Assembly: GCA_009746045.1 (NCBI GenBank)
Contig: RPFO01000744.1
Span: 1,270,635-1,334,634 of the forward strand
DNA: 64,000 bases
Origin: Mesostigma viride
Taxonomy: Eukaryota; Streptophyta; Mesostigmatophyceae; Mesostigmatales; Mesostigmataceae
Reading direction: 5' to 3'
Shown here: positions 33,693 through 43,439 of the stretch, one piece after another
Layout: each line of letters begins with the position of its first letter
Numbering within the stretch: position 1 is the first letter of the stretch
The notes under the pieces: model-generated
Told to the model about the DNA's origin: nothing
Database searches by the model: none
The model's input: the letters and a program-made list of their open reading frames with translations, nothing else
Translations under genes and position numbers: made by a program

Positions 33693-35633
33693 CTAGTGTA
33701 GGGCACACCTCTTCTTGTATTCCCGTAGCAGGCGCTCACATCCGCCTAGCTCGTTCTCCGTACGCCATGAGTCCTCATAGTCGTGCTGGGTAAAACGCCA
33801 TCGTACTCGGTACTGTCGCTGTCTGCTTCTCCCGCGCTGGATGTCCCGGTGGTCCACAATCTCGGCCACCTCGTCTTCCTGTTCACCGGTCTCGGGGTTG
33901 TATTCGACGGGGGCCGGCGGATTGAGGCGACCTTGGATGGAGTTCTGGTGATACAACTTGAGTTGATCGCGGTGGAAGTTGGGGGAAGTGTTCCAGGAGC
34001 TTGGGATGTCGACCTTGAACATCACATCGCCCAGCTTCTCCAAGACCTTGTGAGGCCCCAGGAACATAGGACGGAGCTTGGTCTTGAGCTCACCTCCTAC
34101 CTTCTCGGAGAAACGTCCTAGTCGGGGGCCTTCCACCAGAACCCAGTCACCTGCCTCAATCGAGGGGGTGCGCGCGTCCAGGCGACTAGCGGTCCTCGCC
34201 ATATAGCGCTCGGCTGCGGCTCGGTAGCCCCTGACCGCGCTGTCATGGGCCTGACGCATCTGAACCAACAGCTTCTCCACCCCTTCCAGGGTGTCCCGCC
34301 GGACCGTTTTCTCTGCCAAAGCGGGGCTCGTGAGAAGGTCGGTCGGCGTAAGCGGGTGCCTGCCAGTGTTAAGGAAGAACGGCGTGAGGCCATGGGCCGC
34401 CTGGGGGGCGTTGTTCAAGGAGAATTCCACCAAGCCCAGAAACTCCTCCCAATTGCCTCCCACCGCGTCAGTGTAGTGTCGCATGGTCTCTTGCACTGTG
34501 CGGTTCAGTCGCTCCACCAGGTGAGAGGACGAGCTGTGGTACGCTGTCCCCAATGACACCTTGGTGCCCAGTCGTTCAAAGAACTCCTGCCAGAAGCGAG
34601 CCGTGAACAACTTGTCACGGTCCGATATGAATTGGCGGCTGAGTCCGTGGTACCGAAACACGTGGTGGAGATACAACTTAGCGCAAGCCTCAGCCGTGAG
34701 CTCGGCCGGGCATGGGGCCAAGTGACACATGCGCGTCAGGCGGTCCAAGAAAACCAAGATCATGCTGTTGCCGTGCTTGGTCTTCCGGAAGGGGCCAATA
34801 AAATCCATCATCAATGAGTCCCAAGGCGCCATGGGGTCAGGCAGCGTCTTGGGGATCGCTTGTGACCCCGTGTTGCGGGACTTCATGATCTGGCATGATG
34901 GACACTCGCGCACGTACGTCTCGATGTACTCCCGCATACCTGGCCAGTAGAAGTTCTTTCTGGCCCGCGGCAGCAGGCGATGGATTCCTTGGTGGCCACC
35001 GGTGAGGGAGTCGTGGAGCTCATGGAGCAGAGCCGCTCTACATATCTCCGGGACGTACAGGCGCCAGCAGTCAGGTCTCACCATGACATAGAGTCGTCCG
35101 TCCTGGAACTTGCACGGGAGCTTGCCCATCTGCTGAGGGTGCGACCTGATCGCCTCCAGGGCTGCTGCTTCCGTGACGGTGAATCGGCTGATCAGCGTCT
35201 CCAGAACGGAGGTGACGGTGTACGCATCCGCCTCCTCTTCAGTCTCGAGGGTTTGGTATACGTACTCCGAGAAAATGGTGGGGGACCCAATCGGCTGCAA
35301 GTGAAAAATTCCCTGAGCCGGGACCACGTGGCTGAGTGGCAAGCGCGAATGGGACCCCTCCCCTTCCCCGGGGGCGCGCACGTCCTCGTGCGAACCCCAG
35401 TCGGGGGATAGGTCGTCCATGGTGGTACGACCCGTGTGAAACAAATAACGAGCCTGCGGTGACCGCGGAAGGTCACCATAGGACGTGCCGGGCGCCTGAG
35501 CTGGGACGCAAGTGGTATGTAGTACTCCCAGATCTTCATAGAACCAGTAGTCCTCCCGCCGGGAAAGGGCGTCTGGGACCACGTTCTCTGCACCCTTGAC
35601 GTACTGAATCTTAAAGGGGGCGAACTGGGACAA
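33693..35633 (-). CDS. G2 pol: integrase and chromodomain
   Basis: 646-codon open frame. It opens with the end of RNase H (FKIQYVKGAENVVPDALSRR). The integrase zinc-binding region is H..H..C..C (ELHDSLTGGHQGIH...CPSCQ). The catalytic core has the Asp in MMDFIGPF, the Asp in RQFISDRDKLF and the Glu in SSSHLVERLNR. The C-terminal GPxxV-type segment is followed by a chromodomain (EIVDHRDIQRG...QYRVRW...DSWRTENEL), which in chromoviruses guides integration to marked chromatin. The frame is shifted relative to the upstream RNase H part near 35645. It is intact as an open frame and very similar to G3. Confidence 0.9.
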   Translation of the reverse strand: MSQFAPFKIQYVKGAENVVPDALSRREDYWFYEDLGVLHTTCVPAQAPGTSYGDLPRSPQARYLFHTGRTTMDDLSPDWGSHEDVRAPGEGEGSHSRLPLSHVVPAQGIFHLQPIGSPTIFSEYVYQTLETEEEADAYTVTSVLETLISRFTVTEAAALEAIRSHPQQMGKLPCKFQDGRLYVMVRPDCWRLYVPEICRAALLHELHDSLTGGHQGIHRLLPRARKNFYWPGMREYIETYVRECPSCQIMKSRNTGSQAIPKTLPDPMAPWDSLMMDFIGPFRKTKHGNSMILVFLDRLTRMCHLAPCPAELTAEACAKLYLHHVFRYHGLSRQFISDRDKLFTARFWQEFFERLGTKVSLGTAYHSSSSHLVERLNRTVQETMRHYTDAVGGNWEEFLGLVEFSLNNAPQAAHGLTPFFLNTGRHPLTPTDLLTSPALAEKTVRRDTLEGVEKLLVQMRQAHDSAVRGYRAAAERYMARTASRLDARTPSIEAGDWVLVEGPRLGRFSEKVGGELKTKLRPMFLGPHKVLEKLGDVMFKVDIPSSWNTSPNFHRDQLKLYHQNSIQGRLNPPAPVEYNPETGEQEDEVAEIVDHRDIQRGRSRQRQYRVRWRFTQHDYEDSWRTENELGGCERLLREYKKRCALH

Positions 35634-36639
35634 GTACTCCAGCCATGCAGCGTGCTTGACGGGGCACCAGGTTGGGTTGGGCGAGCAGATGCGTGAGGGG
35701 CCGATGATCCGTGTGGATGATCAGCCGGTGGGGATCAAGATCCCCCTGCTCGCTGATGGCAACGTCAAACTGGGCCCCGAGAAGATGATGGCGCCAGGTA
35801 TGGCAGCAGTAGACCACGGCAAGAAGCTCCTGCTGGTGTACCGGATAGTTGCGCTCGGCAGGGATCATAGTCCGGGAGATGTACTCGACCGGCTGCAACC
35901 CCTGACCCTGGTCCTGCAATAGGACACCGCCGATTGCAACCTTGCTCGCGTCCGTTGCGACCACAAAGGGCTTGGACGGGTCCGAGATAACGAGCACGGG
36001 GGCCGTGGTCAGGCTGCGCTTGAGGGCCTCAAAGGCCTGTTGGCACGGTTCCGACCAAACGAAAGGAACACCCTTCTTGAGGAGGGCGTTAATGGGGGCA
36101 GCGATCGTCGCGAAACGGGGGATGAAACGTCGGTAATACGACGCGACACCCAAAAAGCTGCGCACGCCCTTGACGTTGGTCGGGGTCGGCCACTGCTGGA
36201 TGGAGGCGATCTTGGAGGGGTCCGTCGCGACGCCGGCAGCGGACAGGGTATGACCGAGGAACGGTACGCTGCGACCAGCGCGGACCTTGGCCTTGCGGAC
36301 CGAAAGATTCTCCTCCTCCATGATGCGCAATACCGTGGCGACGTCCTCGAGGTGCATGATCCTCAAAGGTCTTGGAGTACACCAAGATGTCATCCAGGTA
36401 TGCGAGCGCACAAGTGCGCTTGTAGGACCACGGGGGCTTCGCGCCCCGGTTGGGGTCCTCGAGGTCACGGGAAACCTGCGGGAGATGCGCGGTTCCCATG
36501 ACTGGGCGGTCGAGTATGTCATTCATGAGCATCTGAAAGCTCGCAGGGGAGTTGCACAACCCCATGGCGGCCACACGGAACTGATAGTGGCCGAACGGCG
36601 TGTTGAACGCCGTTTTATGACAGTCCTCCGGCGCAATCC
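35611..36639 (-). CDS. G2 pol: RT C-terminal half and RNase H
   Basis: Continues RT after PB1, in phase at the TTAA (36643). It has RVAAMGLCNSPASFQ-type text, then the catalytic YLDD in ALAYLDDILVYS (near 36400), and after a frame change near 36355 the gypsy-specific GHTLSAAGVATDP, FLGVASYYRRFI and APINALLKK. RNase H follows, with FVVATDASKVAIGG, AERNYPVHQQELLAVV and HTDHRPLTHLL. The frame changes again near 35645 before integrase. Both shifts look like one extra base, unlike the missing bases seen in G3, so they may be genuine mutations. Confidence 0.85.
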
Positions 36640-36643
36640 TTAA

Positions 36644-38341
36644 CCCCTAAATGGGCAGAAATGCTGCCGATGCATCGGCTGTAACTTAACAATTTTGCAA
36701 ACCAGATGCCATCCAACCCACCCATATCCAATGGCTGTCCTTGGGAGCCAAGCATGTCCATGAATTGCCCTTCGGGTTGGTATATCACAACCTTACATAT
36801 ATGCAGGGTAGGCCATGTATAACTGCCGTCAAAGTCAGGGGGGTCAAGACGATCGTTTTCATTTTTGGTAGAATGTGCATTTTGAATTATGTTGTAAGAG
36901 CTAGGCACCTACCACTTCAGGGATGATAAACAATTAGTTGCTGAACAGTTTGAGCCATTGGGGTCATCATTTGGGTGGGTATACCAGCAGTTACACCCAG
37001 TACAGCCCATAGGGGTACCGTTGGTAAAAAGCAACCAAGGGGGTAGGAGTGGGCATACTACCTACTAATACCTACTAATATGGCCCCCAACCATGCCACA
37101 CAATACATTTCCCTTCCACAATGATGGGGAAACATAACTGCATCATCACACTGCCCTTACATGGCACCTATGTGCAGGTGCCACCTTGTCCATGCACGTA
37201 GGTAGCGTGGTACGGATACCCTACGCAAGGCATGCATTCTAGGAGGCAGCCACCAACAAACTAGTGATTTTAAGCCTATTTCAGCTTGCCCTAGCAAGGA
37301 TAAACTAGGCATAAGCTGCTATAGCTTGCCAGGTGATGGCCAGCACACCTGGTGGCACATGCTGACAATGGGAAGCTTCTACTCACCGGTTACATGCTTG
37401 ATGATGCCACAGAGACCAGCCAACTGCCTCACACTCATGCAATATGTGTGTGGGAAATGTATAACAAACATATATGGAGGTATTCAAACCCATACAGCCT
37501 CTAAAACTTATCACCATCACCCTGTGGCAGGTCAACTGACTGAGGGAAGCATCTAAGAAGGGTGTTTTAGAAAGGGGCCAGGCCAGGGTCAAGAAAGAGC
37601 ATGAATCATGCAAAAAGAATGTGCTACACAAGCTAGAACGTATATATAAACGTCAAACATCGATAGGAAAACGATGATTAAGCTTTACCATGCATGGATG
37701 GCGTTACCTTGGCCCAGGCGGTGGCCGCAAAATGGCGCATTTCGGCACACCAAAGTTGTGCAGCATGGTCGCTGGATTCGGCGATTTCTGGCCACCCTTG
37801 CACGTTTACGACTACTATGTATCATAAAAAGTACAAAGAAACCAATATATCCTTTAAAATACGCCGGAAAGGTATTGCTGTCAACGTTTCTATCGTCCGG
37901 CCTGATCGCAGTTTTTTCCAGCAAGAACGCTGCCGACACCTATCAAATGGCATTCCCGCGAACCAAAAATTGGCCTGTATCATCTTTAGGACGTATAAAA
38001 CCAATTTCCTAAGTTTGGCCAGAAAATTCGAACGCAAACGTAAATGCCATGCGTGGGCGCAAGCCGCCATGGCCAGGTCGTCGTTTTCCGGAATGCACGT
38101 TTACGTGAAAAAGTACCCTGACCCCTTGTACTTTGACCGGCCAGAACACCTCTATAACTTTGTCAGAAGTATGCAAACCCTAGTACCATGCTGTGAGGAA
38201 AATTATAAACTTTCGATCTTCTCAGCTAAACTTTTCCTAATTCTCAATAGTTTTCGCGGCATTTGGTCCCCCGAGAAGGGGCCGACGTGTCGGCTGTAAC
38301 TCAGTTTTAGGCGGAAAATCGGCAGCCAGACCATTTAGGGG
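36644..38341. mobile_element. piggyBac-like TTAA element PB1
   Basis: 1698-bp insertion in the RT gene of G2, flanked by TTAA (36640-36643, 38342-38345). It has inverted termini CCCCTAAATGG/CCATTTAGGGG. TTAA duplication with a CCC start is the signature of the piggyBac superfamily. A palindrome-plus-tail motif GCCGAYGYRTCGGCTGTAACT sits inside both ends in the same orientation (36666-36686, 38281-38301). The longest open frames (37694-38299 plus; 36615-36908 minus) show no transposase motifs, so it is probably non-autonomous. Its removal leaves the RT frame in phase. Confidence 0.85.
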
Positions 38342-38345
38342 TTAA

Positions 38346-39598
38346 CTGCCAGAACCCGTCTGCGCAATCAAGGACGGTGAAACATGTGGCGCCCTGCACG
38401 CGGTTGAAGATATCGTCGATGCGGGGGAGAGGGTACTTGGACTTTACCGTAATAGCGTTCAGCTTACGATAGTCCGTGACGAGCCGCCACTTGCCCCCAG
38501 GCTTGGGGACCAACAGCACGCCTGCTGAGAAGGGGCTGTTGCTGGGCTCGATGAGACCCCGCTCCAGAAGCGCCATCAAGATCTTCTTGAGCTCCACCAG
38601 CTCCACCGGACCCATGCGGTACATAGGGGACGTCGTAGGGCCATAGCCCTCCTGCAATTGGATGCGGTGGAGCACCGAGCGCGGCGGGGAAACTCTTGCT
38701 TACTCTCATCAAAGAGCTTCGCGCGTGCTGCCAACACCGCATTGTAGCGCTCAGTCTCCTCGGGGGTGAAGCCCACACCGATCTCATTGAGCATGAGCTC
38801 CACGGCAGCGAGGTCGAGGCGATACATGTAGTATTCCTTGCCCTGACGCAGCTTGCCCTCCAACGACTTGATGCTCATGAGGATCTGTGAGGCTTGGCGG
38901 GGTTGGGTAAATTCCCGCTCGTGCGTGACGTTGTGCACAGTGGGACCCTGCGCCTGATATTCGCCAACCGGACTCCAAAAGGAGCCGTCGGGGAACCACA
39001 CCACGCGACGCTTAATGCTGATGTCAACATCCTGAGCGTCCATCCAGTCAATGCCAATAATGATATCGGCTGCGCCCAGCGGCGCGACAGTGGCGGTAAG
39101 CTCCACAGGGATGCCCTGAATCACCGCCTTGATGTCGACTAGACCTGGCGAGGGGTTCTTGCGACCATCTGAGTAAGTCACATTTACCACTGTCGCGTGT
39201 GGCCGTATAGTGTAGCCAGCGCGACGCGCCAGTGCCTCATTGATGAATGACGTGGAAGCGCCCGTGTCGACCATGAACTGCACGTCCATGACAGTCTTGC
39301 CCTTGAGGAAGGGGTCCAGTGCTGTTGATGGCACTGCCAGACCCCCTCGAAAGAGGAGCAAGCTGCGGGCCGCACTCCTCGGGGCTGCATGCGTCGGCGG
39401 GGCGTCCGCGTTGCTGCCCGAAGCCGGAATTGTAGCCGTGGCTGGAGCCTCACCAACTGGCTCCATACTCGCGCCGGTATCCGCAACTAACGGTGCCTGT
39501 ACGGCGGAGCTACTGCTATCTACACTATTTACTCCTACTACGCTATCTACCCTATCTACCTGAGCTACCGCTACTTCTACCCCCAAGGGGAGGGACAC
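38346..39598 (-). CDS. G2 pol: protease and RT N-terminal half
   Basis: Runs from the gag stop (39600-39598) in a frame one base back, so expression probably needs a -1 frameshift; there is no ATG at its beginning. It has a retropepsin with active site FMVDTGASTSFI (near 39270) and DIIIGIDWMDAQD (near 39040). A linker with GVGFTPEE follows, then the RT fingers and palm start with PMYRMGPVEL, GLIEPSNSPFSAGVLLVPK, LVTDYRKLN and FTVLDCADGFWQL, where PB1 interrupts it at the TTAA. A frame change lies between 38576 and 38690. Confidence 0.85.
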
Positions 39599-41649
39599 TA
39601 CGCGCGAGGAACGGATGGCCGGGAGGCCGCCTCGTTCGACCGCCCGGTCCGCTCTTCCCCCTCCTCCACCGGTTCCTCCTCATCGTCGTCGCCATACGCA
39701 TAGCCTGCGATGGCCTGGGCATCCATCCGCCCACTGTCCGAGTCGTGATCGGCCGCGCCTCGTTGCTGCGCTAGCACCTTGTTCACCTCGCGGGTCACCC
39801 GTTGGAAGGATGGACCTGAGGCCCGAGGCGTTTGATACTGCGCGGGCTGGCGGCGGGCATCCTGCAGCTTGGCTGCACGTGCTCCCGCATTACGGGGCCG
39901 ATCGCCTCGCTGCGCAGGGTCCGGACGTTTGCCGAAGGCGGGGCCAGAGAACTGGGGTACATGCGTCTCCTCATCCTTGCGGGCGCGCAGGCGAGGGCAC
40001 TCGCGCTTGAGGTGGCCAACCTCGCCGCACGCAAAGCAGCGGGAAGTGGCCGGATCGATCGCATTGACCTGGAAATCAGGGTCATAATCGCTCTCCGCTG
40101 GCAGCTCGTAGTCATACGCGTCCTCCTGTGCGACCTCAGGGTCCGCGGTGGTGAAGTGGACGCGCCGGGGTGCCGCGAGCGGGAAGCGCCGTGTAGATGC
40201 TGCACGGCGGCGGGCGATCACATCCGAGACTTGTAGCAGGTACTGCTGAATTTTTATCACATCCCACTCCTCCCATGGGACCTCGGCATAGTGCTTGAGC
40301 ACCTCATCCAAGAGGTCCGGGTGCAGCGCCTCGATGAACCGTGCCTTGTACTCGGTCCAGGTCATGTCGTCAAGCCGGGCAGTGTACGCCTCAAACTCGG
40401 TGAGGAATTCGCGAAACGGTGTGCTGCCCTGACGGAACTTGCCAAAGGCCAGGCGCTCATGGAGCTTGTAGTCCGGTGGCACCAACTTGCGCCGGATGCG
40501 GGCCATCAGCTCCTCGACCGTGCGCGGGTAGGTGCGTGACGCGACGCTCTCACAGTGGAGGATGCCGACAACGGACGGATCCATGCACATCGCTACTAGA
40601 TAGGGAATTAGCACATCAGTGGCCAACTCCCAATCGTGATGCTCGCACCATGCCCAATAGACCGCCAACACCATGCGTTCCCACTCATCGATCTCGCGCG
40701 GGGTCATGTCCGCGCGCAACTTGGGCACGGTTTTGAAATCGGGCATGGGCGGAGCCTTGACCGTGGCCGCCCGCGGGCCTCCTTTAGCGCAAAAGGGCGG
40801 ACGGTTAAAGGACGCCGGCAGCGATGGGGGCCCAGCAGCCCGCGGCTGGCTGCGCGAGGTCTCAGCGCCTCGCCGCAACCAAACGGATGTCGGGTGTTCG
40901 TAACCGGGATCGTTGAGGTCTAACCGGCTCAGATTCAGGTTGGGGCCATGCGCCATGCTAGGACGCGCGGGGCCCGTCGCTGGGAAGGACTGACCCAGGC
41001 GCGTCTCAGGGCGCTCCTCGGCATCCTCATCGTAGCGGGGGGGAAGTTCGACCTCCCCCTCTTCCGTCGACCACGGTGAGGTGCCCATGGATTGTGGCTC
41101 GCTGCTGAACGATACACGACGCGCGGGTTCCGGCCGGGATGGGCTACCGCGACCGCGTCCGCGTCCGTTTACTGACCATGGGTGCTCTAATCGTTGGGCC
41201 CGTTGCGCATGGTAAAAGGCCGCGTTCTGGCTAAGCTGACCATTCGGCTGCGGTTGCCACTGTGGCCGCGGCGGCGGTTGCAACTGTGGCGGTTGCTCAT
41301 GCTGCGGCTGCAATTGCTGCGGGGGCTGTGCCGGTGGGATGGATGCACTCATTGGATCTGACCTGGGAGACTCCCGCCTCGGGCCGGTCTCCACCCGTTC
41401 CGACCTACTGAAAAATTCTCCCTGCATATGCTGCTGCTGCTCGCTATCTATGAACATTCCGGCCTGTGGTCTGTACGACTCACGGGCGGGACTAGCCAGC
41501 ACACCTGGGTGACCTGCAGAGCTGCCCTGCTGGGAGGCTGGGCTCCGCTGTGATATCTCCTCATGTGCCTGTACGGCCGGACTATCTATACCCGTCTCCC
41601 TAACCTCTGACCCTTTAGGTTTACCTTTACCCCTTGTTTTAGGCGCCAT
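39598..41649 (-). CDS. G2 gag with CCHC zinc knuckle
   Basis: 683 codons, intact, starting MAPKTRGKGK. The N-terminal third is disordered and rich in Pro, Gln and Arg. A capsid-like region follows, with MTPREIDEWERMVLAVYWAW, TYPRTVEELMARIRRKLVPPD, FGKFRQGSTPFREFLTEFEAY and ARFIEALHPDLLDEVL. The zinc knuckle CFACGEVGHLKREC lies at 39997-40038. The C-terminal tail is acidic. Its capsid core aligns with G3 gag (AYPNSVAELFKRL..LVPPDSDW..LAFGTLQQGTKSFKEYMEEF). It forms the particle shell and binds element RNA. Confidence 0.92.
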   Translation of the reverse strand: MAPKTRGKGKPKGSEVRETGIDSPAVQAHEEISQRSPASQQGSSAGHPGVLASPARESYRPQAGMFIDSEQQQHMQGEFFSRSERVETGPRRESPRSDPMSASIPPAQPPQQLQPQHEQPPQLQPPPRPQWQPQPNGQLSQNAAFYHAQRAQRLEHPWSVNGRGRGRGSPSRPEPARRVSFSSEPQSMGTSPWSTEEGEVELPPRYDEDAEERPETRLGQSFPATGPARPSMAHGPNLNLSRLDLNDPGYEHPTSVWLRRGAETSRSQPRAAGPPSLPASFNRPPFCAKGGPRAATVKAPPMPDFKTVPKLRADMTPREIDEWERMVLAVYWAWCEHHDWELATDVLIPYLVAMCMDPSVVGILHCESVASRTYPRTVEELMARIRRKLVPPDYKLHERLAFGKFRQGSTPFREFLTEFEAYTARLDDMTWTEYKARFIEALHPDLLDEVLKHYAEVPWEEWDVIKIQQYLLQVSDVIARRRAASTRRFPLAAPRRVHFTTADPEVAQEDAYDYELPAESDYDPDFQVNAIDPATSRCFACGEVGHLKRECPRLRARKDEETHVPQFSGPAFGKRPDPAQRGDRPRNAGARAAKLQDARRQPAQYQTPRASGPSFQRVTREVNKVLAQQRGAADHDSDSGRMDAQAIAGYAYGDDDEEEPVEEGEERTGRSNEAASRPSVPRA

Positions 41650-41777
41650 GGTTACCGTACCACAACCACAAGAAGAGAAGGAAGCAAAAAAACAAAGGTC
41701 AAGACAACATCTACTGTCTATTATTATATATAATACTATAATATTATAGATGAGCCCCTCTAATCACTATGGCCCCG

Positions 41778-42203
41778 TCACTGGGTGCTGGGTGGCTGGC
41801 TAGCGTGCGTGCTAATCGACAGCTGGTTAAAGGTGACGGTAACCTGCTGCGTAGCTGTAGTGTCCTCTACCCTAGCCAGTGCACTGGTATGTGCGTACCT
41901 ACGCCCCCTAGATGCAGGACGTGCCCTGGGCCTAATCTCTAGCGGTGGGGCTTCTACATGTAATCCTACGGGACGTGTCATGTGTGCCTGGATAAACAGA
42001 TCTGCTTCCCATGCTGTCCCGAACCCCTTAAAAATAGCCCTATGTCTATCTACTATATTGTTCCTGCAGTCTACCCAGCTATAAAAAATCCCTACCTTGC
42101 CTGTGCCCCCATCATGTGCCAATGCGTAATATAATTGCCTAGACCCATCACTGTCCCATCCCCTAAGTGCCCCAGTATGCCTAATATTATTATTATTAGA
42201 CAT
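41778..42203 (-). CDS. G2 upstream ORF: RNase H1 hybrid-binding (viroplasmin-like) domain
   Basis: 141 codons, intact, ending 128 bases before gag. Residues 24-72 fit the RNase H1 N-terminal hybrid-binding domain, also called the caulimovirus viroplasmin domain (Cauli_VI): LYYALAHDG..KVGIFYSW (the YAV.kG..GIY.sW pattern), DCRNNIVDRHRAIFKGF (the variable hYksF part) and AWEADLFI (eA..Fl). A conserved short motif near the C-terminus (VTFNQLSIS) matches LEFGSLSIT in G3. In cellular RNase H1 this fold binds RNA-DNA hybrids. Its presence as a separate protein before gag suggests a role in reverse transcription or particle assembly, which is inference. Confidence 0.8.
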   Translation of the reverse strand: MSNNNNIRHTGALRGWDSDGSRQLYYALAHDGGTGKVGIFYSWVDCRNNIVDRHRAIFKGFGTAWEADLFIQAHMTRPVGLHVEAPPLEIRPRARPASRGRRYAHTSALARVEDTTATQQVTVTFNQLSISTHASQPPSTQ

Positions 42204-42752
42204 GCCACGTCTATTGCATGCAGGCAGGGATAGGCAGAGAAGAAGGAACCTTGAGTACCTCTAGTGAGTGACCATCACCTGCTCACAAGGGTTGCCAACA
42301 GGCCCTATAATCTAAGAACGCAACGACATTACGTAGACAGGAAAACCTGTCAGCACAAGGGAGTAACCTACGTGACAACCCGCCCGTGTACCGGGCCCCA
42401 GCACGTAAGCCACTCCCGCGGAGTCCCTCGCAAACCAGCCTGTACGGTTATGGCCTGCGTGAACCAACGAGCGAGGCCGGTGTACCCAGAGCCAGCGCTC
42501 ACAGCACAAACATGAAAACGACAAGAAAACAGGGCTGGGCGCACACAACACCGCTCTACGCGTGCAGAGAGAGGAGGGACAGAGCGAGCAATATGGCTGC
42601 TGCGCGCCCTACAACCACCATGGCTGCGTGCCCACCTATTTGCTGCGGATGCGATGTTATCGTTTCTTGCCGTCTTGGTGCAGATCACCGAATTCTCGTC
42701 AGGCAGATCACGAGGCCCTGCCCGCTCTGTACGAGCTAGGGTGGCCCTAGAC
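42204..42752 (-). other. G2 leader region
   Basis: Non-coding stretch between the primer-binding site and the upstream ORF. No gene seen. Confidence 0.6.
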
Positions 42753-42769
42753 GAATCCTCCGATTACCA
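42753..42769 (-). other. G2 primer-binding site
   Basis: On the minus strand TGGTAATCGGAGGATTC, one base after the 5' LTR. It would pair with a tRNA ending GAATCCTCCGATTACCA, covering acceptor stem and part of the T stem. It is close to the G1/G3 site with one extra base. Confidence 0.7.
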
Positions 42770-42770
42770 G

Positions 42771-43381
42771 TGTTACGAGCCGCCCAGCGGCTCTGAAAGA
42801 CCCTAGTCTAGCGTGGGTTACGCCTGAATAAACTCGGAATCTGCTATCCGCCCGGACTACGTGAATGTAGCCCTGAATTCTAGCTAGTACGCGGAATTAC
42901 TAGCTAGGCCCTGAATGCACAACTAGATAAATTATGCATATACATGGAATGCACGAAGGGCGTTAGTGCAGCCCAGATTTGACCCCTGGTTCGGCAGACG
43001 AGTTTTACTCAAGTCGATTTTATTCCAAACCAAAGATAGGAAGCCATTGTCACCTACGACGTTTGTCCAAGACGGCGTGCATGCCAGCGGGTCGGCCGGG
43101 GGCCGAACCTCTAGCGCTGCAATGAATATCAGCCGTAGATGTACATAGTATCCGCCAGTCTGGCACCCGGTACCTGGCAGTCCCGGGTACAGACCAGTAA
43201 CACACCAAACCGAAAGCAAAGCCACGGGTACCTGGGCCGGCTGATGGAATAACTCGGCCAAGTCCCCGAATCTAACGTAATAACTATCGAAAGTCTCAAA
43301 CAATATCAAAATGACTTTCGACTGACCAAACTAATTTATTTTAGGAATTGTTACGCCCAAACATGGGTTAGGGCCGTAACA
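42771..43381 (-). repeat. G2 5' LTR
   Basis: 611 bp, pairs with 10889-11505. Right target copy gtccg at 43382-43386. Confidence 0.93.
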
Positions 43382-43439
43382 GTCCGACACCGCGAGATTT
43401 ACCAACGTGAACTAGTAGTTGATTTAGCGCCGCTGCCGC

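Larger units (their letters stand above)
10889..43381 (-). mobile_element. Ty3/gypsy chromovirus G2, with nested insertions
   Basis: Full-length minus-strand element bounded by 617- and 611-bp LTRs (TGTTACG...CGTAACA ends) and the 5-bp target duplication gtccg. Without its three direct insertions (G1, C1, PB1) it is about 11.4 kb. In coding order it has a 5' LTR, primer-binding site, hybrid-binding-domain ORF, gag, protease-RT-RNase H-integrase-chromodomain pol, ORF3, purine tract and 3' LTR. The LTRs differ by only a few changes (one base in a C run, an A/G, and a 6-bp indel), so the insertion is recent. It is no longer functional as read because G1, C1 and PB1 interrupt ORF3 and pol. Confidence 0.93.

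Noticed and set aside
37694-38299. 201-codon ORF in PB1 as a transposase
   Set aside because: No spaced aspartates or C-terminal Cys-rich region of piggyBac transposases could be recognised.
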